From Planctomycetota bacterium (GTDB taxonomy: Bacteria > Planctomycetota > UBA1135 > GCA-002686595): 64,000 bases of DNA. Numbering within the stretch: position 1 is the first letter of the stretch; each line of letters opens with the position of its first letter. Below the pieces are notes generated by a model. It was not told the origin of the DNA. It worked only from the letters and a program-made list of their open reading frames with translations, and did no database searches. The position numbers were made by a program, and so were the translations under genes. The stretch spans positions 1-64,000 of the forward strand of contig JAJDEW010000023.1 of assembly GCA_029259595.1 (NCBI GenBank). The letters are read 5' to 3'. Shown here in pieces: positions 1-7,979 of the stretch.

Positions 1-5
1 GTCGC

Positions 6-330
6 GCGCCTGTGCCTGATTGCGCGGCTACCGCCGCGAAACGGCACATCACGGAGCCTTCGGCTCCGAGGCTACGGCCTACCTCCGGTGGGCCTTCGCA
101 GCCCTCGTCATCGACCACCGTCATCGACCACCGTCCTCGACCACCGTCACCGCCCACTCCTCACCGCCCCAAGTCCCTGGTCACGATCGCAGAACGTCGT
201 CCCCCGGTCCATGGCGCTGATCGAGGGCCCCTGCAGCGGAGGAGCGCCGAAGGTGCTCCGTAGCCTCGGAGCCGAAGGCTCCGTGCTGGTGCCGTTTCGC
301 GGCGGTAGCCGCGAAATCAGGCACAGGCGC
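6..330. repeat. Inverted repeat unit 1 (arms 6-77 / 258-330)
   Basis: The reverse complement of 258-330 matches 6-77 almost base for base, including GCGGCTACCGCCGCGAAAC, itself a small palindrome. The loop of about 180 bases contains tandem copies of GTCATCGACCACC. The arms could form a long hairpin in RNA or a cruciform in DNA. No transposase lies within or beside it. Confidence 0.8.
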
Positions 331-518
331 ACGACGAAGTGTGCGCCGCGTCCTGACCGAGTGTCGGCCTTCGGGTTGCATCCGTGTCCAGCGGAGCTCC
401 ATCGTCACCTCGATGGACTTCGGACCTCGGGCGACATCAACGGACTCGCTCGCTTCGCTCGCAATCGCTGCGCGCGATGAACGTGATCTGTGGCGGTGGA
501 GCGGCACGGCCGCGAGGG

Positions 519-989
519 GCGCAACCCGAGGGCCGAGCCGTCCTATAGCCGCAGGCCGACACCTCCTCAGGACGCGGCGCGCACTCCGTCGCGCGCCTGT
601 GCCTGATTTCGCGGCTCACGCCGCGACACGGCACAAACACGAAGCCTTCGGCTCCGAGGCTACGGCCCACCTCCGGTGGGCCTTCGCAGCCTTTGTCCTC
701 GCCCTTTGTCCTCGCCCTTCGTCTTCGCCCTTCGTCTTCGCCCTTCGTCCATCGACACGACCGAAGATCACCGCCAAGAACGTCACCCCGGTCCCAGTCG
801 CTGATCGTGGGTCCCTACAGCGCAGGAGTGCCGTAGGCGCTCCGTAGCCTCGAAGCCGAAGGCTCCGCGATTGTGCCGTTTCGCGGCGCGAGCCGCGGAA
901 ACAGGCACAGGCGCACGACGAAGTGTGCCCCGCGTCCTAGCGGAGGTGTCGGCCTGCGGCTAGCGGGCGGCTCGGCTCTCGGGTTGCGC
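519..989. repeat. Inverted repeat unit 2 (arms 519-665 / 842-989)
   Basis: The arms are about 147 bases with scattered mismatches. The outer ends are GCGCAACCCGAG at 519 and its complement ending at 989; the inner ends are GAGGCTACGG at 656-665 and its complement at 842-851. The inner part repeats unit 1, which marks the two as a duplicated element. The loop carries TCG/CCC-rich tandem repeats. Confidence 0.8.
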
Positions 990-1126
990 CCCCGCGCGGG
1001 ATTGACCGTCTCGTTCTGGCGGAACCCCGTTCACCGCGTACAGCGATCGCGAGCGGGTCGCCCTTCGCAGCGAGCCGTTCATCGCAGCGGGTCGCCCAAC
1101 CCGACGAAGCGCCCCTGCCCCCGGGC

Positions 1127-3277
1127 TCAAATCTGGTTGTGTCCGTCGCCGTCGGGTACGAACTTCACGCCACTGGTTTGGCAGGAGCGTTGTTGCCCGA
1201 GGAGGAACACGTCGTCGACGGCCCACCACCATTCGAGGGCGGCGTTGAAGTAGTGGAAGCGGACCTGGACGTCGGAGCGGCGAGCGGCCTGGGCGCTGAT
1301 GTCGAACCGGAAGATGCCGCTTTGATCCTGTCCGGAGAAGGTGGTGACCGTGACCCAGGAGCCACCTGTCGCCGACGAGCGCACGGAGACGCGGGCCTGC
1401 TCGTCGAGGCTGAACGAGTTCCAGTTGAAGTCGTGGGTGAACTGCAGCTCGACGTTCGTGAAGTCGCTCAGGTCGACGACGGGGCTCACCAGGAGCTCGT
1501 CCATCATGTAGCCGCCGCCGAGACCGTTCGTATGAGCTGCCGAGTCCGCGATGAAGAAGGGCGCGTTCAGGACGAGCGAGCGGTTGCCGGGGTTGGCCAG
1601 CGTCCACGTCTGGGCCGGACCCGTGCCCTCTCCGAAGTCCCCGATCGTCCAGTCGCCCATGCCGGCGCTGAAGTCCTCGTGGAACACGCTCGTCACGGGC
1701 GAGAGCCCGATGTCGAGGTCGATCACGCGCAGTCCATCCGCATAGGGACCGCCGTTGGCCGCTTGCACGTCGACGAGATCGAACGACAGGAGACCGTTGC
1801 AGGGCGAATCGAGGTTGATCTGGAAGCGGACGCCGAGGAGCGACGGTGTCGTGACGCCCGGGTCGACGTCACCAAAGGAGACCGAGGACTCGAACAGGGT
1901 GATGCGGCCGGTCGATACCGAGTTGTTGAGCTGGACGCGCCCGCGGACGTCGAGGGCGGTCTCGGTGCAGGCGGCGTTCGAAACGGTCGGCCGGAAGGTC
2001 CAGATCTCGCCGGGATCCGCGACCAAGTCGTCGTTGCCCCAGACCTGCTCGAGGCCGACGGGATTGCGCGGCACCACCAGCGGCTGCGGGACACAGAGGA
2101 AGTTCTGCACGATCGGATGCACGTCCGACATCAGCACGCCGCGGTTGCCCACGCCGGGCGTCGCGCAGCCCCCGCAGTGGTGCAAGCCGACGAGCTTGTC
2201 GTCGGCTTCCCGGAAGATCGGGGAGCCGGAGCTGCCGTCTTCCGTGTCCAACGTGTCGTAGTAGCGCAGCACCGTGCCGTCCACATCGACGTTGACGCCC
2301 GAACCGTGCGTGATCTCGTGCGGTCGACCGCCGGGATGCTGGACGATGTAGACCGCCTCGCCGTCGGTCAACGGCGTCGGATCGACCTCGACGTGCCCGA
2401 AGGTCGCCGAGGGGTCGCCTTGCACCCTGCTCAGGGTGAAGTCCAGATCGCTCGAGGTCGTCTCGCAGGCACCGGACCAGGGCGAGCGCGCCACGACGGC
2501 GTCACAACGGAAGCTCTCCCAGTCCAGAGTCGGCGGCGCGCCGATGCCGCAGCCCGTGCGCCAGTACTGGAAGACGAATTCGGTGTTGTTGCACTGCGAC
2601 TGGTTCGCGAGGCAATGATCGTTCGTCAGCACGTGCCCGAGCGAGGAGACGTTGACGCCCGAGCAGAAGAGCGAAAAGGACGGGTTCCCGCCGACGGCCA
2701 TCACCCCCACCGAGGCACGGACGTTGTCCCATTTGTGCGCGTCGTTCTGGAAGCAGATCACGTCCTGGAAATCGGAGGGGGCGCAAACGTCCTCCCAGTC
2801 TCCGGGGGGCGCGACCGCGAGCATCGACGGATCTCCGAGGATCACCTCGTCGATGTGAAAGGGCAGCTTGCGGTAGGGCCGCGCGAAGGCGAGCTCGAGC
2901 CAGAGCTCCTCGCCACGGGCGGACAGGCTCCAGAAGGTCCCCATGTCCTTCGGACCGCGGGCGGTGATCGTCTCGACGATCTTCCCCGTCCCCGAACGCA
3001 GCGTGAGGACGTCGCCGGGATGCAGATCGACGTCCACGAGGTGGACCTTCAAGAAGCTCGCGTCGGCGGCGAACACGCGCTGCGACCAGAGCCAGTCTTC
3101 CGTTCCACGCACCGCTTCCCGAGCCCGCGGAACGATGCGAGTTCGCAGCCCCGTGCCGACGACGACGGGATCCTGGCTCTGGAGCGGGCGCGCGCTCGCG
3201 AGGGAAGCGAGCGCGACACACAGGACGGATCCACGGACGAGGGTCCGGGCGAGCCGGTGCGGGCGGGAGAAGGTCAT
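1127..3277 (-). CDS. Secreted trypsin-like serine protease with C-terminal beta-sandwich
   Basis: This 716-residue protein has an N-terminal signal peptide (hydrophobic stretch about residues 14-28). A chymotrypsin-fold protease domain spans about 185-370. The triad is visible: His221 in TNDHC, Asp279 in DLDF and Ser350 in GSSGSP. Several Cys pairs suggest disulfides and an extracytoplasmic location. Residues about 375-500 look Ig-like. Residues about 510-700 form a MAM/jelly-roll-like beta-sandwich starting FHEDFSAGMGDW, a common C-terminal add-on of secreted proteases, and the subtilase at 47783 has a similar one. The ATG at 3277 is chosen because the signal peptide follows it directly; I see no strong Shine-Dalgarno site. 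The substrate is unknown. Confidence 0.88.
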   Translation of the reverse strand: MTFSRPHRLARTLVRGSVLCVALASLASARPLQSQDPVVVGTGLRTRIVPRAREAVRGTEDWLWSQRVFAADASFLKVHLVDVDLHPGDVLTLRSGTGKIVETITARGPKDMGTFWSLSARGEELWLELAFARPYRKLPFHIDEVILGDPSMLAVAPPGDWEDVCAPSDFQDVICFQNDAHKWDNVRASVGVMAVGGNPSFSLFCSGVNVSSLGHVLTNDHCLANQSQCNNTEFVFQYWRTGCGIGAPPTLDWESFRCDAVVARSPWSGACETTSSDLDFTLSRVQGDPSATFGHVEVDPTPLTDGEAVYIVQHPGGRPHEITHGSGVNVDVDGTVLRYYDTLDTEDGSSGSPIFREADDKLVGLHHCGGCATPGVGNRGVLMSDVHPIVQNFLCVPQPLVVPRNPVGLEQVWGNDDLVADPGEIWTFRPTVSNAACTETALDVRGRVQLNNSVSTGRITLFESSVSFGDVDPGVTTPSLLGVRFQINLDSPCNGLLSFDLVDVQAANGGPYADGLRVIDLDIGLSPVTSVFHEDFSAGMGDWTIGDFGEGTGPAQTWTLANPGNRSLVLNAPFFIADSAAHTNGLGGGYMMDELLVSPVVDLSDFTNVELQFTHDFNWNSFSLDEQARVSVRSSATGGSWVTVTTFSGQDQSGIFRFDISAQAARRSDVQVRFHYFNAALEWWWAVDDVFLLGQQRSCQTSGVKFVPDGDGHNQI

Positions 3278-3564
3278 GGAGCGACGCGGAAGGGTTGGCG
3301 GACGGAGCCCCTGTGACGCAGCACGCCGCCGGAAGGTTCACTCGAGATGCGATCGATCCTACGCCCGTTCCACGCCCCAGGAAGGGCTCGGTGCGGATTC
3401 GAAGGCGGGAATCGACACCGAGAGCGGTGCTCCGAGCCCCTCCACGACGCCGGCAGGACCGTGGAAGACGCGCACGACGTCGCCGTCGATCCGCGCTCCC
3501 AGCAGCTCGATGAAAAAGTCATCCGGCGCGCTGCATACGTCCGAAGCACCTTTCCAGCGGGCTC
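3278..3564. other. Spacer between PKD gene and protease gene
   Basis: This spacer lies between two minus-strand genes. It contains the small hairpin repeat starting at 3511. A short minus-strand frame (about 3545 to 3359) reads DDFFIELLGARIDGD and ends after SPSWGVERA. It looks somewhat protein-like but has no start of its own that I trust, so it may be a gene remnant. No promoter is evident. Confidence 0.4.
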
Positions 3565-3575
3565 CTACGGGCCGA
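3511..3575. repeat. Interspersed hairpin element, copy 1
   Basis: Imperfect hairpin: TGAAAAAGTCATCCGG on the left pairs partly with CCGAAGCACCTTTCCA on the right, around a loop CGCGCTGCATACGT. Its right end includes the TAG stop of the PKD gene (3565-3567). Closely similar sequence occurs at 7750-7931 and 55263-55300. It may also act as a transcript-end hairpin for the PKD gene. Confidence 0.6.
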
Positions 3576-6500
3576 AATCGAGCTTGAAGGCGTTCGCGAA
3601 GCCGAACTTGGGCGACGCGTTGGGAGACAGGTCGAGCAGGATGCCCTGCGCGTAGAGCGAGTACCCGATCAAGCTCGGGACGTTGGGAATCACGAGGTCG
3701 ACCTGGGCCGGCATCCCGGGTCCGGCCCAGAGCGCTCCGCCGATCAAGAGCGGCTTGACGACGAAGGGTCCGGTCCGGACCAGGAGCTCGCCGGTCGGCG
3801 CGCTCATCCCGAAGCCGGGCAGCGGCACGCCGCAAGGGAAGGTCGGCCAGGCGCTGGTCGAGACGGCCACGAGCGGGATCGCTCCGGGCGATTGACTCCC
3901 GACCGGGTTGTCCACGCCGAAGGTGATCGTCGTGTTCATCCGGGGAGTGCCCGAGAGCAGCAGCATGCTTCCCGTCGGGTTGATGCCACAGCCATACTCC
4001 TGGCTCGCTGGCGGAGCCAGGAAGCGGAAGTTGTCGACGTAGCCGCGTGAGGCCTGGATCGCATCGCCGCCGTTCGCGACCTGCACCGTGAGGGTGAAGA
4101 CGGTGGCCGACGTCGCCGACGGGAAGGCGGCTTCGAGGTCGATCGCCGCGACCTCGCGCCCGGTCGACGCCCAACCGTACTTCTCGGAGATGCTGTTCGC
4201 AGGCGTGAACGTGTCGCGATAGTAGAAGTTGACGCTGGTCACGCCGTCGGTGACGTCGATGCTCATCCAGTCGTTGTGCGTCGGCTGCATGGACTCTTCG
4301 TTGCGGAGGAAGACAGCGTCACAGAGCAGCACCGGAAGCCCGCTCGGATACAGAAACACCTGCGAGATACCGGCTCCACCGCTGGGCGGTGTGCCCGCGC
4401 CACCGGGATTCGAAGGCGGCGTCCCCGCATTGGTTCCCTCGGCCGAGAGTTCGCACCAATTCGTGCCGTCGGTCGGCAAAAGTCCGTCCGAAGCGATGCC
4501 GTCCGGATTGACGATGTGACCGAGGCCGAAGTCGACGGTCCAGGCGTCCGCCGGCGGCAAGCCGGGGGTCTGCGCCTCGAAGCTCGGATCGGACAGCCCC
4601 GCATCGATCAGAACGTAGTCCCGCTTCGTCTCGGTGTCGGAGCCACCGGGACCGGACACCGTCAGGCTGACGGTGTAGACCCCAGGCAACCCGTACACAT
4701 GAACCGGGTTCTGCAGGGCCGAGCTGCCCCCGTCGCCGAAGTTCCAGGACCAGTTCGTGATCGTCCCGGTCGACGCATCCGTGAACTCGCTCGCGAGCGG
4801 AGCCTCACCGACGATCGGCAGGCCCGAGAATTCCGCCACCGGCGGAGGCTCGGTCACCGTCACGTACGAAGGCTTCGTCTCGACATCCGAACCACCGGGC
4901 CCGGTCGTCGTCAGGGAAACGGTGTAGATCCCCGGCGTCGTGTAGGTGTAGATCGGGTCCTCGAGGGTGCTGCCCCCGCCGTCACCGAAGTTCCAGGCCC
5001 AGTCGGTGATGTTGCCGACCGAAGCGTCCGTGAAGCTCACCTGCAGGGGCGCGAAGCCCGTCGTCGGAGTCCCGGCGAAGGCGCTCACGGGTGCGGGCCA
5101 GTTCACCGTGATGTAGTTGAACTTCGTCGACGAGTTCGAGCCGCTCGGTCCGGTCACGAGCAGCGCGACGGTGTAGGTGCCGGGCGTCGAATACGTGTGG
5201 CTCGGGTTCTGGTGCGTCGAGAAGAACCCGTCCCCGAAGTCCCACGACCAGGCCGTGACCGTCCCGACCGAGAGATCACTGAAGTTGACGACGAAGGGCG
5301 CGATGCCCGTCGTGGGGCTACCCGAGAAGTCCGCCACCGGCGGCGGATCGTTCACCGTGATGTAGTCGGTCTTCGTGAGCGAATCCGTTCCGAGCGTTCC
5401 GTTGACGGTCAAGGAGACGGAGTACAGGCCCGAAGCGGAGTAGACGTGAGAGGGATCCTCCGCCGTGGACGTGGCACCGTCGCCAAAGTCCCAGGCCCAG
5501 CTCGTGATCGTCCCGGTCGAAGTGTCGGTGAAGTTCACCGTGAGCGGCGCCACGCCGGTCGTCGGCGAGCCCGTGAAGTTCGCCACGAGCGGCGGCTCGT
5601 TGACGGTCACGTAGTCGACCTTCGTCTCCGTGTCGGAGCCCCCTGCGCTGGTCACCGTGAGCTCGACCGAGTACGTCCCGGGGACCAGATACGTGTAGTT
5701 CGGGTTCTGCACGGTCGAACCACCGCCGTCGCCGAAGGTCCAGGACCAGGCCGTCACATTGCCGGTCGAGAGGTCCAGGAAGTTGACGCCGAGGGGCGCA
5801 TCTCCGGCGAGCGGTACACCGCTGAAGTTGGCCACCGGGGCCGGCTCGTTCAGGGTGATGTAGTTCGTCTTCGTGTTCGTGTCCGAACCGTTCGGACCCG
5901 TCACCGTGAGAGCGACCGTGAACGTCCCCGTTCCCGTGAAGGTGTGGTTGGGATTCTGCAGCGTCGACGACGTGCTGTCCCCGAAGTCCCAGGCCCAACT
6001 CGTGATCGGTCCGGTCGACGCGTCGGTGAACGAGACCAAGAGCGGCGCGATACCCGACGTGGGCGAGCCCGAGAACTCGGCCACCGGCGGCGCCACATTG
6101 ACCGTGATGTAGTCCACCTTGGTGTTCGAGTCCGATCCGGCCGGCCCGGAGACGGTCAAGGCCACGGTGTAGACGCCCGCGGCGACGTAGGTGCGCGAGG
6201 GGTTCTGCGCCGTCGAGGTGCCGCCATCCCCGAAGGTCCAAGACCAGGACGTGACACTGCCGGTCGAGAGGTCGCTGAAGTTCACCAGCAGAGGCTCGTT
6301 GCCCGTGGTGGGACTTCCGACGAAGTTCGCGACGGGAGCCGCGTTCACGGTGATGTAGTTCGTCTTCGTGTTCGTGTCGCTTCCGGAGGGTCCCGTGACG
6401 CTCAGCGCCACCGAATAGGTCCCCGCGGCCGTGTAGGTGTACGACGGGTTTTGCAGCGTCGAGGTCCCGCCATCCCCGAAGGTCCACGACCAGCTCGTCA

Positions 6501-7398
6501 CCGTGCCGCCCGAAGCATCCGTGAAGGTGACGCCGAGGGGCGCCACACCGGAGACCGGCGTCCCCGTGAAGTCCGCCGTCGGCGGCGGGTCACCGACCGT
6601 GATGTAGTTCGTCTTCGTGTCGGTGTCCGAGCCACCCGGCCCCGTCGCCGTCAGCGCCACCGTGTAGACGCCCGCCGCCGTATAGGTGTGCGAGGGATTC
6701 TGCGCCGTCGACGTGCCGCCGTCGCCGAAGGTCCACGCCCAGGCCGTCACCGGACCCGTCGTCGCGTCCGTGAACGTCACGCCCAGCGGAGCAGCCCCCG
6801 TCGTCGGCGTCCCGCTGAAGCCCGCCACCGGCGGCGGATCGCCGACCGTGACGTAGTTCGTCTTCGTGTCCGTGTCCGAGCCGCCCGGACCCGTCGCCGT
6901 CAGCGCCACCGTGTAGACACCCGCTGCCGTATAAGTGTGCGAAGGGTTCTGCGCCGTCGCCGTGCCACCGTCCCCGAAGGTCCATGCCCAGGTCGTCACC
7001 GGACCCGTCGTCGCGTCCGTGAACGTCACGCCCAGCGGCGCCACGCCCGTCGTCGGCGTTCCGCTGAAGCCCGCCACCGGCGGCGGATCGCTGACCGTGA
7101 CGTAGTCCGTCTTCGTGTTGGTGTCCGAGCCACCCGGGCCCGTCGCCGTCAGCGCCACCGTGTAGACGCCCGCCGCCGTATAGGTGTGCGAGGGGTTCTG
7201 CACCGTCGACGTGCCACCGTCCCCGAAGGTCCACGACCAGGCGGTGATCGTGCCGGTCGAAGCATCGGTGAAGGTCACTCCGAGCGGTGCCACACCGGAG
7301 GTCGGCGTGCCGCTGAAGTCGGCGACTTGGGCTCCCGCGAGGGAGGCCATGAGGAACAGGGTCGGAGCGAGGAGAAGGGAGCGAGAACGGAGGCTCAT
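3565..7398 (-). CDS. Exported protein with eleven tandem PKD domains
   Basis: This is a 1277-residue protein with a signal peptide (about residues 1-24, MSLRSRSLLLAPTLF followed by SLAGAQ). Eleven PKD domains of about 83 residues follow in tandem to about residue 930, each with W[ST]WxFGDG and NPxHxY signatures. PKD domains are beta-sandwich folds in cell-surface proteins and extracellular enzymes, usually in adhesion or spacing. The first three or four are nearly identical at the DNA level with a 249-base period (6590-7330), so they expanded recently. After them comes a lectin-like region (about 940-1130). The last part is a conserved-looking domain of about 140 residues from GCGINPTGS to FKLDFGP. 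No catalytic domain is visible. The ATG at 7398 is chosen because the signal peptide begins there; the frame stays open upstream but is implausible. Confidence 0.88.
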   Translation of the reverse strand: MSLRSRSLLLAPTLFLMASLAGAQVADFSGTPTSGVAPLGVTFTDASTGTITAWSWTFGDGGTSTVQNPSHTYTAAGVYTVALTATGPGGSDTNTKTDYVTVSDPPPVAGFSGTPTTGVAPLGVTFTDATTGPVTTWAWTFGDGGTATAQNPSHTYTAAGVYTVALTATGPGGSDTDTKTNYVTVGDPPPVAGFSGTPTTGAAPLGVTFTDATTGPVTAWAWTFGDGGTSTAQNPSHTYTAAGVYTVALTATGPGGSDTDTKTNYITVGDPPPTADFTGTPVSGVAPLGVTFTDASGGTVTSWSWTFGDGGTSTLQNPSYTYTAAGTYSVALSVTGPSGSDTNTKTNYITVNAAPVANFVGSPTTGNEPLLVNFSDLSTGSVTSWSWTFGDGGTSTAQNPSRTYVAAGVYTVALTVSGPAGSDSNTKVDYITVNVAPPVAEFSGSPTSGIAPLLVSFTDASTGPITSWAWDFGDSTSSTLQNPNHTFTGTGTFTVALTVTGPNGSDTNTKTNYITLNEPAPVANFSGVPLAGDAPLGVNFLDLSTGNVTAWSWTFGDGGGSTVQNPNYTYLVPGTYSVELTVTSAGGSDTETKVDYVTVNEPPLVANFTGSPTTGVAPLTVNFTDTSTGTITSWAWDFGDGATSTAEDPSHVYSASGLYSVSLTVNGTLGTDSLTKTDYITVNDPPPVADFSGSPTTGIAPFVVNFSDLSVGTVTAWSWDFGDGFFSTHQNPSHTYSTPGTYTVALLVTGPSGSNSSTKFNYITVNWPAPVSAFAGTPTTGFAPLQVSFTDASVGNITDWAWNFGDGGGSTLEDPIYTYTTPGIYTVSLTTTGPGGSDVETKPSYVTVTEPPPVAEFSGLPIVGEAPLASEFTDASTGTITNWSWNFGDGGSSALQNPVHVYGLPGVYTVSLTVSGPGGSDTETKRDYVLIDAGLSDPSFEAQTPGLPPADAWTVDFGLGHIVNPDGIASDGLLPTDGTNWCELSAEGTNAGTPPSNPGGAGTPPSGGAGISQVFLYPSGLPVLLCDAVFLRNEESMQPTHNDWMSIDVTDGVTSVNFYYRDTFTPANSISEKYGWASTGREVAAIDLEAAFPSATSATVFTLTVQVANGGDAIQASRGYVDNFRFLAPPASQEYGCGINPTGSMLLLSGTPRMNTTITFGVDNPVGSQSPGAIPLVAVSTSAWPTFPCGVPLPGFGMSAPTGELLVRTGPFVVKPLLIGGALWAGPGMPAQVDLVIPNVPSLIGYSLYAQGILLDLSPNASPKFGFANAFKLDFGP

Positions 7399-7979
7399 GG
7401 AACTCGGACCAAGGGTGGAGGGGTGACCCGCTTCGCCCTCTCGTTCACCGTGTTGACGGGCACGGTGGGGACGTTCGCCGAGGGGAGGGAGAGAGAGCGC
7501 GCGGGTCCGGTGAGACCGTCGGATTGTAGCGGAACGGCCCGAAATGGCGGGCGAAAAGGCCATGCGGCACAAGACAGGGCCCCGCCTGGACCCGCTCGCA
7601 GGCGGAATCCGCGGTCGAACGGGAGGCGGTCCGAAGCTCTTTCCGGATCGAGGGTCGGTTCGTGGCTCGCTCGCACGACCTCGCGCTCGCGGGTGCCTGC
7701 GAAGGAAGGCTCTCGAAACTGCCCTGTGACCCTGCCTGCTGCCGGTTCCTAGGAGTCCGTTGACAAAGTGCTTCGGATGCCTGGGCGTCGGCATCCGCTG
7801 GGGCGAGGCGACTGGAAACGCAGGCCAATCCGTGGATTCGGCGAGGCTTTCCGATGTCACGCCGCGGCGGAGGACCTCGCCATGGCGCCGAATGACTTTT
7901 CAAGGAGCTCCCAGGAGCCCGTTGGCAAAAGGAACGACCGCTCACCGAAACACGCGCAGCCAACTCGCAACCAAACGCC
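7399..7979. other. Divergent intergenic region
   Basis: This region separates the minus-strand PKD gene from the plus-strand lipoprotein gene and should hold both promoters. A TTGACA hexamer lies at 7760-7765 but has no good -10 at the right spacing and is part of a repeat. The repeat element at 7750-7931 fills the right half. I see no gene. Confidence 0.5.
7750..7931. repeat. Interspersed hairpin element, copy 2 (about 180 bp)
   Basis: The inverted ends are TTGACAAAGTGCTTCGG (7760-7776) and the complement of TTGAAAAGTCATTCGG (7888-7903). Flanking motifs TAGGAGTCCGTTGACAAAG (7750-7768) and CAGGAGCCCGTTGGCAAAA (7912-7930) are near-copies in direct orientation. The size and ends resemble a small non-autonomous (MITE-like) element. 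No transposase is present nearby. Confidence 0.55.

Larger units (their letters stand above)
1..1126. repeat. Non-coding block with two related long inverted repeats
   Basis: I see no credible gene here; open frames in all six phases are Arg/Pro/Ser-rich and overlap the repeats. Unit 1 has arms at about 6-77 and 258-330. Unit 2 has longer arms at about 519-665 and 842-989. The two units are also direct copies of each other (about 1-345 and 587-930), so the same hairpin core, GGAGCCTTCGGCTCC or its complement, recurs near 53, 268, 643 and 852. Each unit has a short tandem repeat in its loop: a 13-base repeat around 107-147 in unit 1, and a TCG/CCC-rich repeat of about 12 bases around 690-752 in unit 2. 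Unit 1 reaches the window edge, so its left arm may continue outside. Confidence 0.85.

Noticed and set aside
12-1253. Several short open frames in the left-edge repeat block
   Set aside because: They follow the inverted repeats in all phases and have no protein-like composition or RBS.
1139-3316. Plus-strand open frame opposite the trypsin-like protease gene
   Set aside because: The minus strand has an intact catalytic triad and signal peptide; the plus-strand translation is compositionally biased.
6590-7330. Regular 249-base repeats as a possible CRISPR-like or satellite array
   Set aside because: The repeats are in-frame PKD coding units with conserved protein motifs and no unique spacers.
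4276-7752. Long plus-strand open frame (about 1158 codons) opposite the PKD gene
   Set aside because: Arg/Gly/Val-rich low-complexity translation, antisense to clear PKD repeats; an expected by-product of GC-rich repeated codons.
7760-7765. TTGACA as a -35 promoter box
   Set aside because: No -10 at proper spacing; the hexamer is part of the interspersed repeat end.
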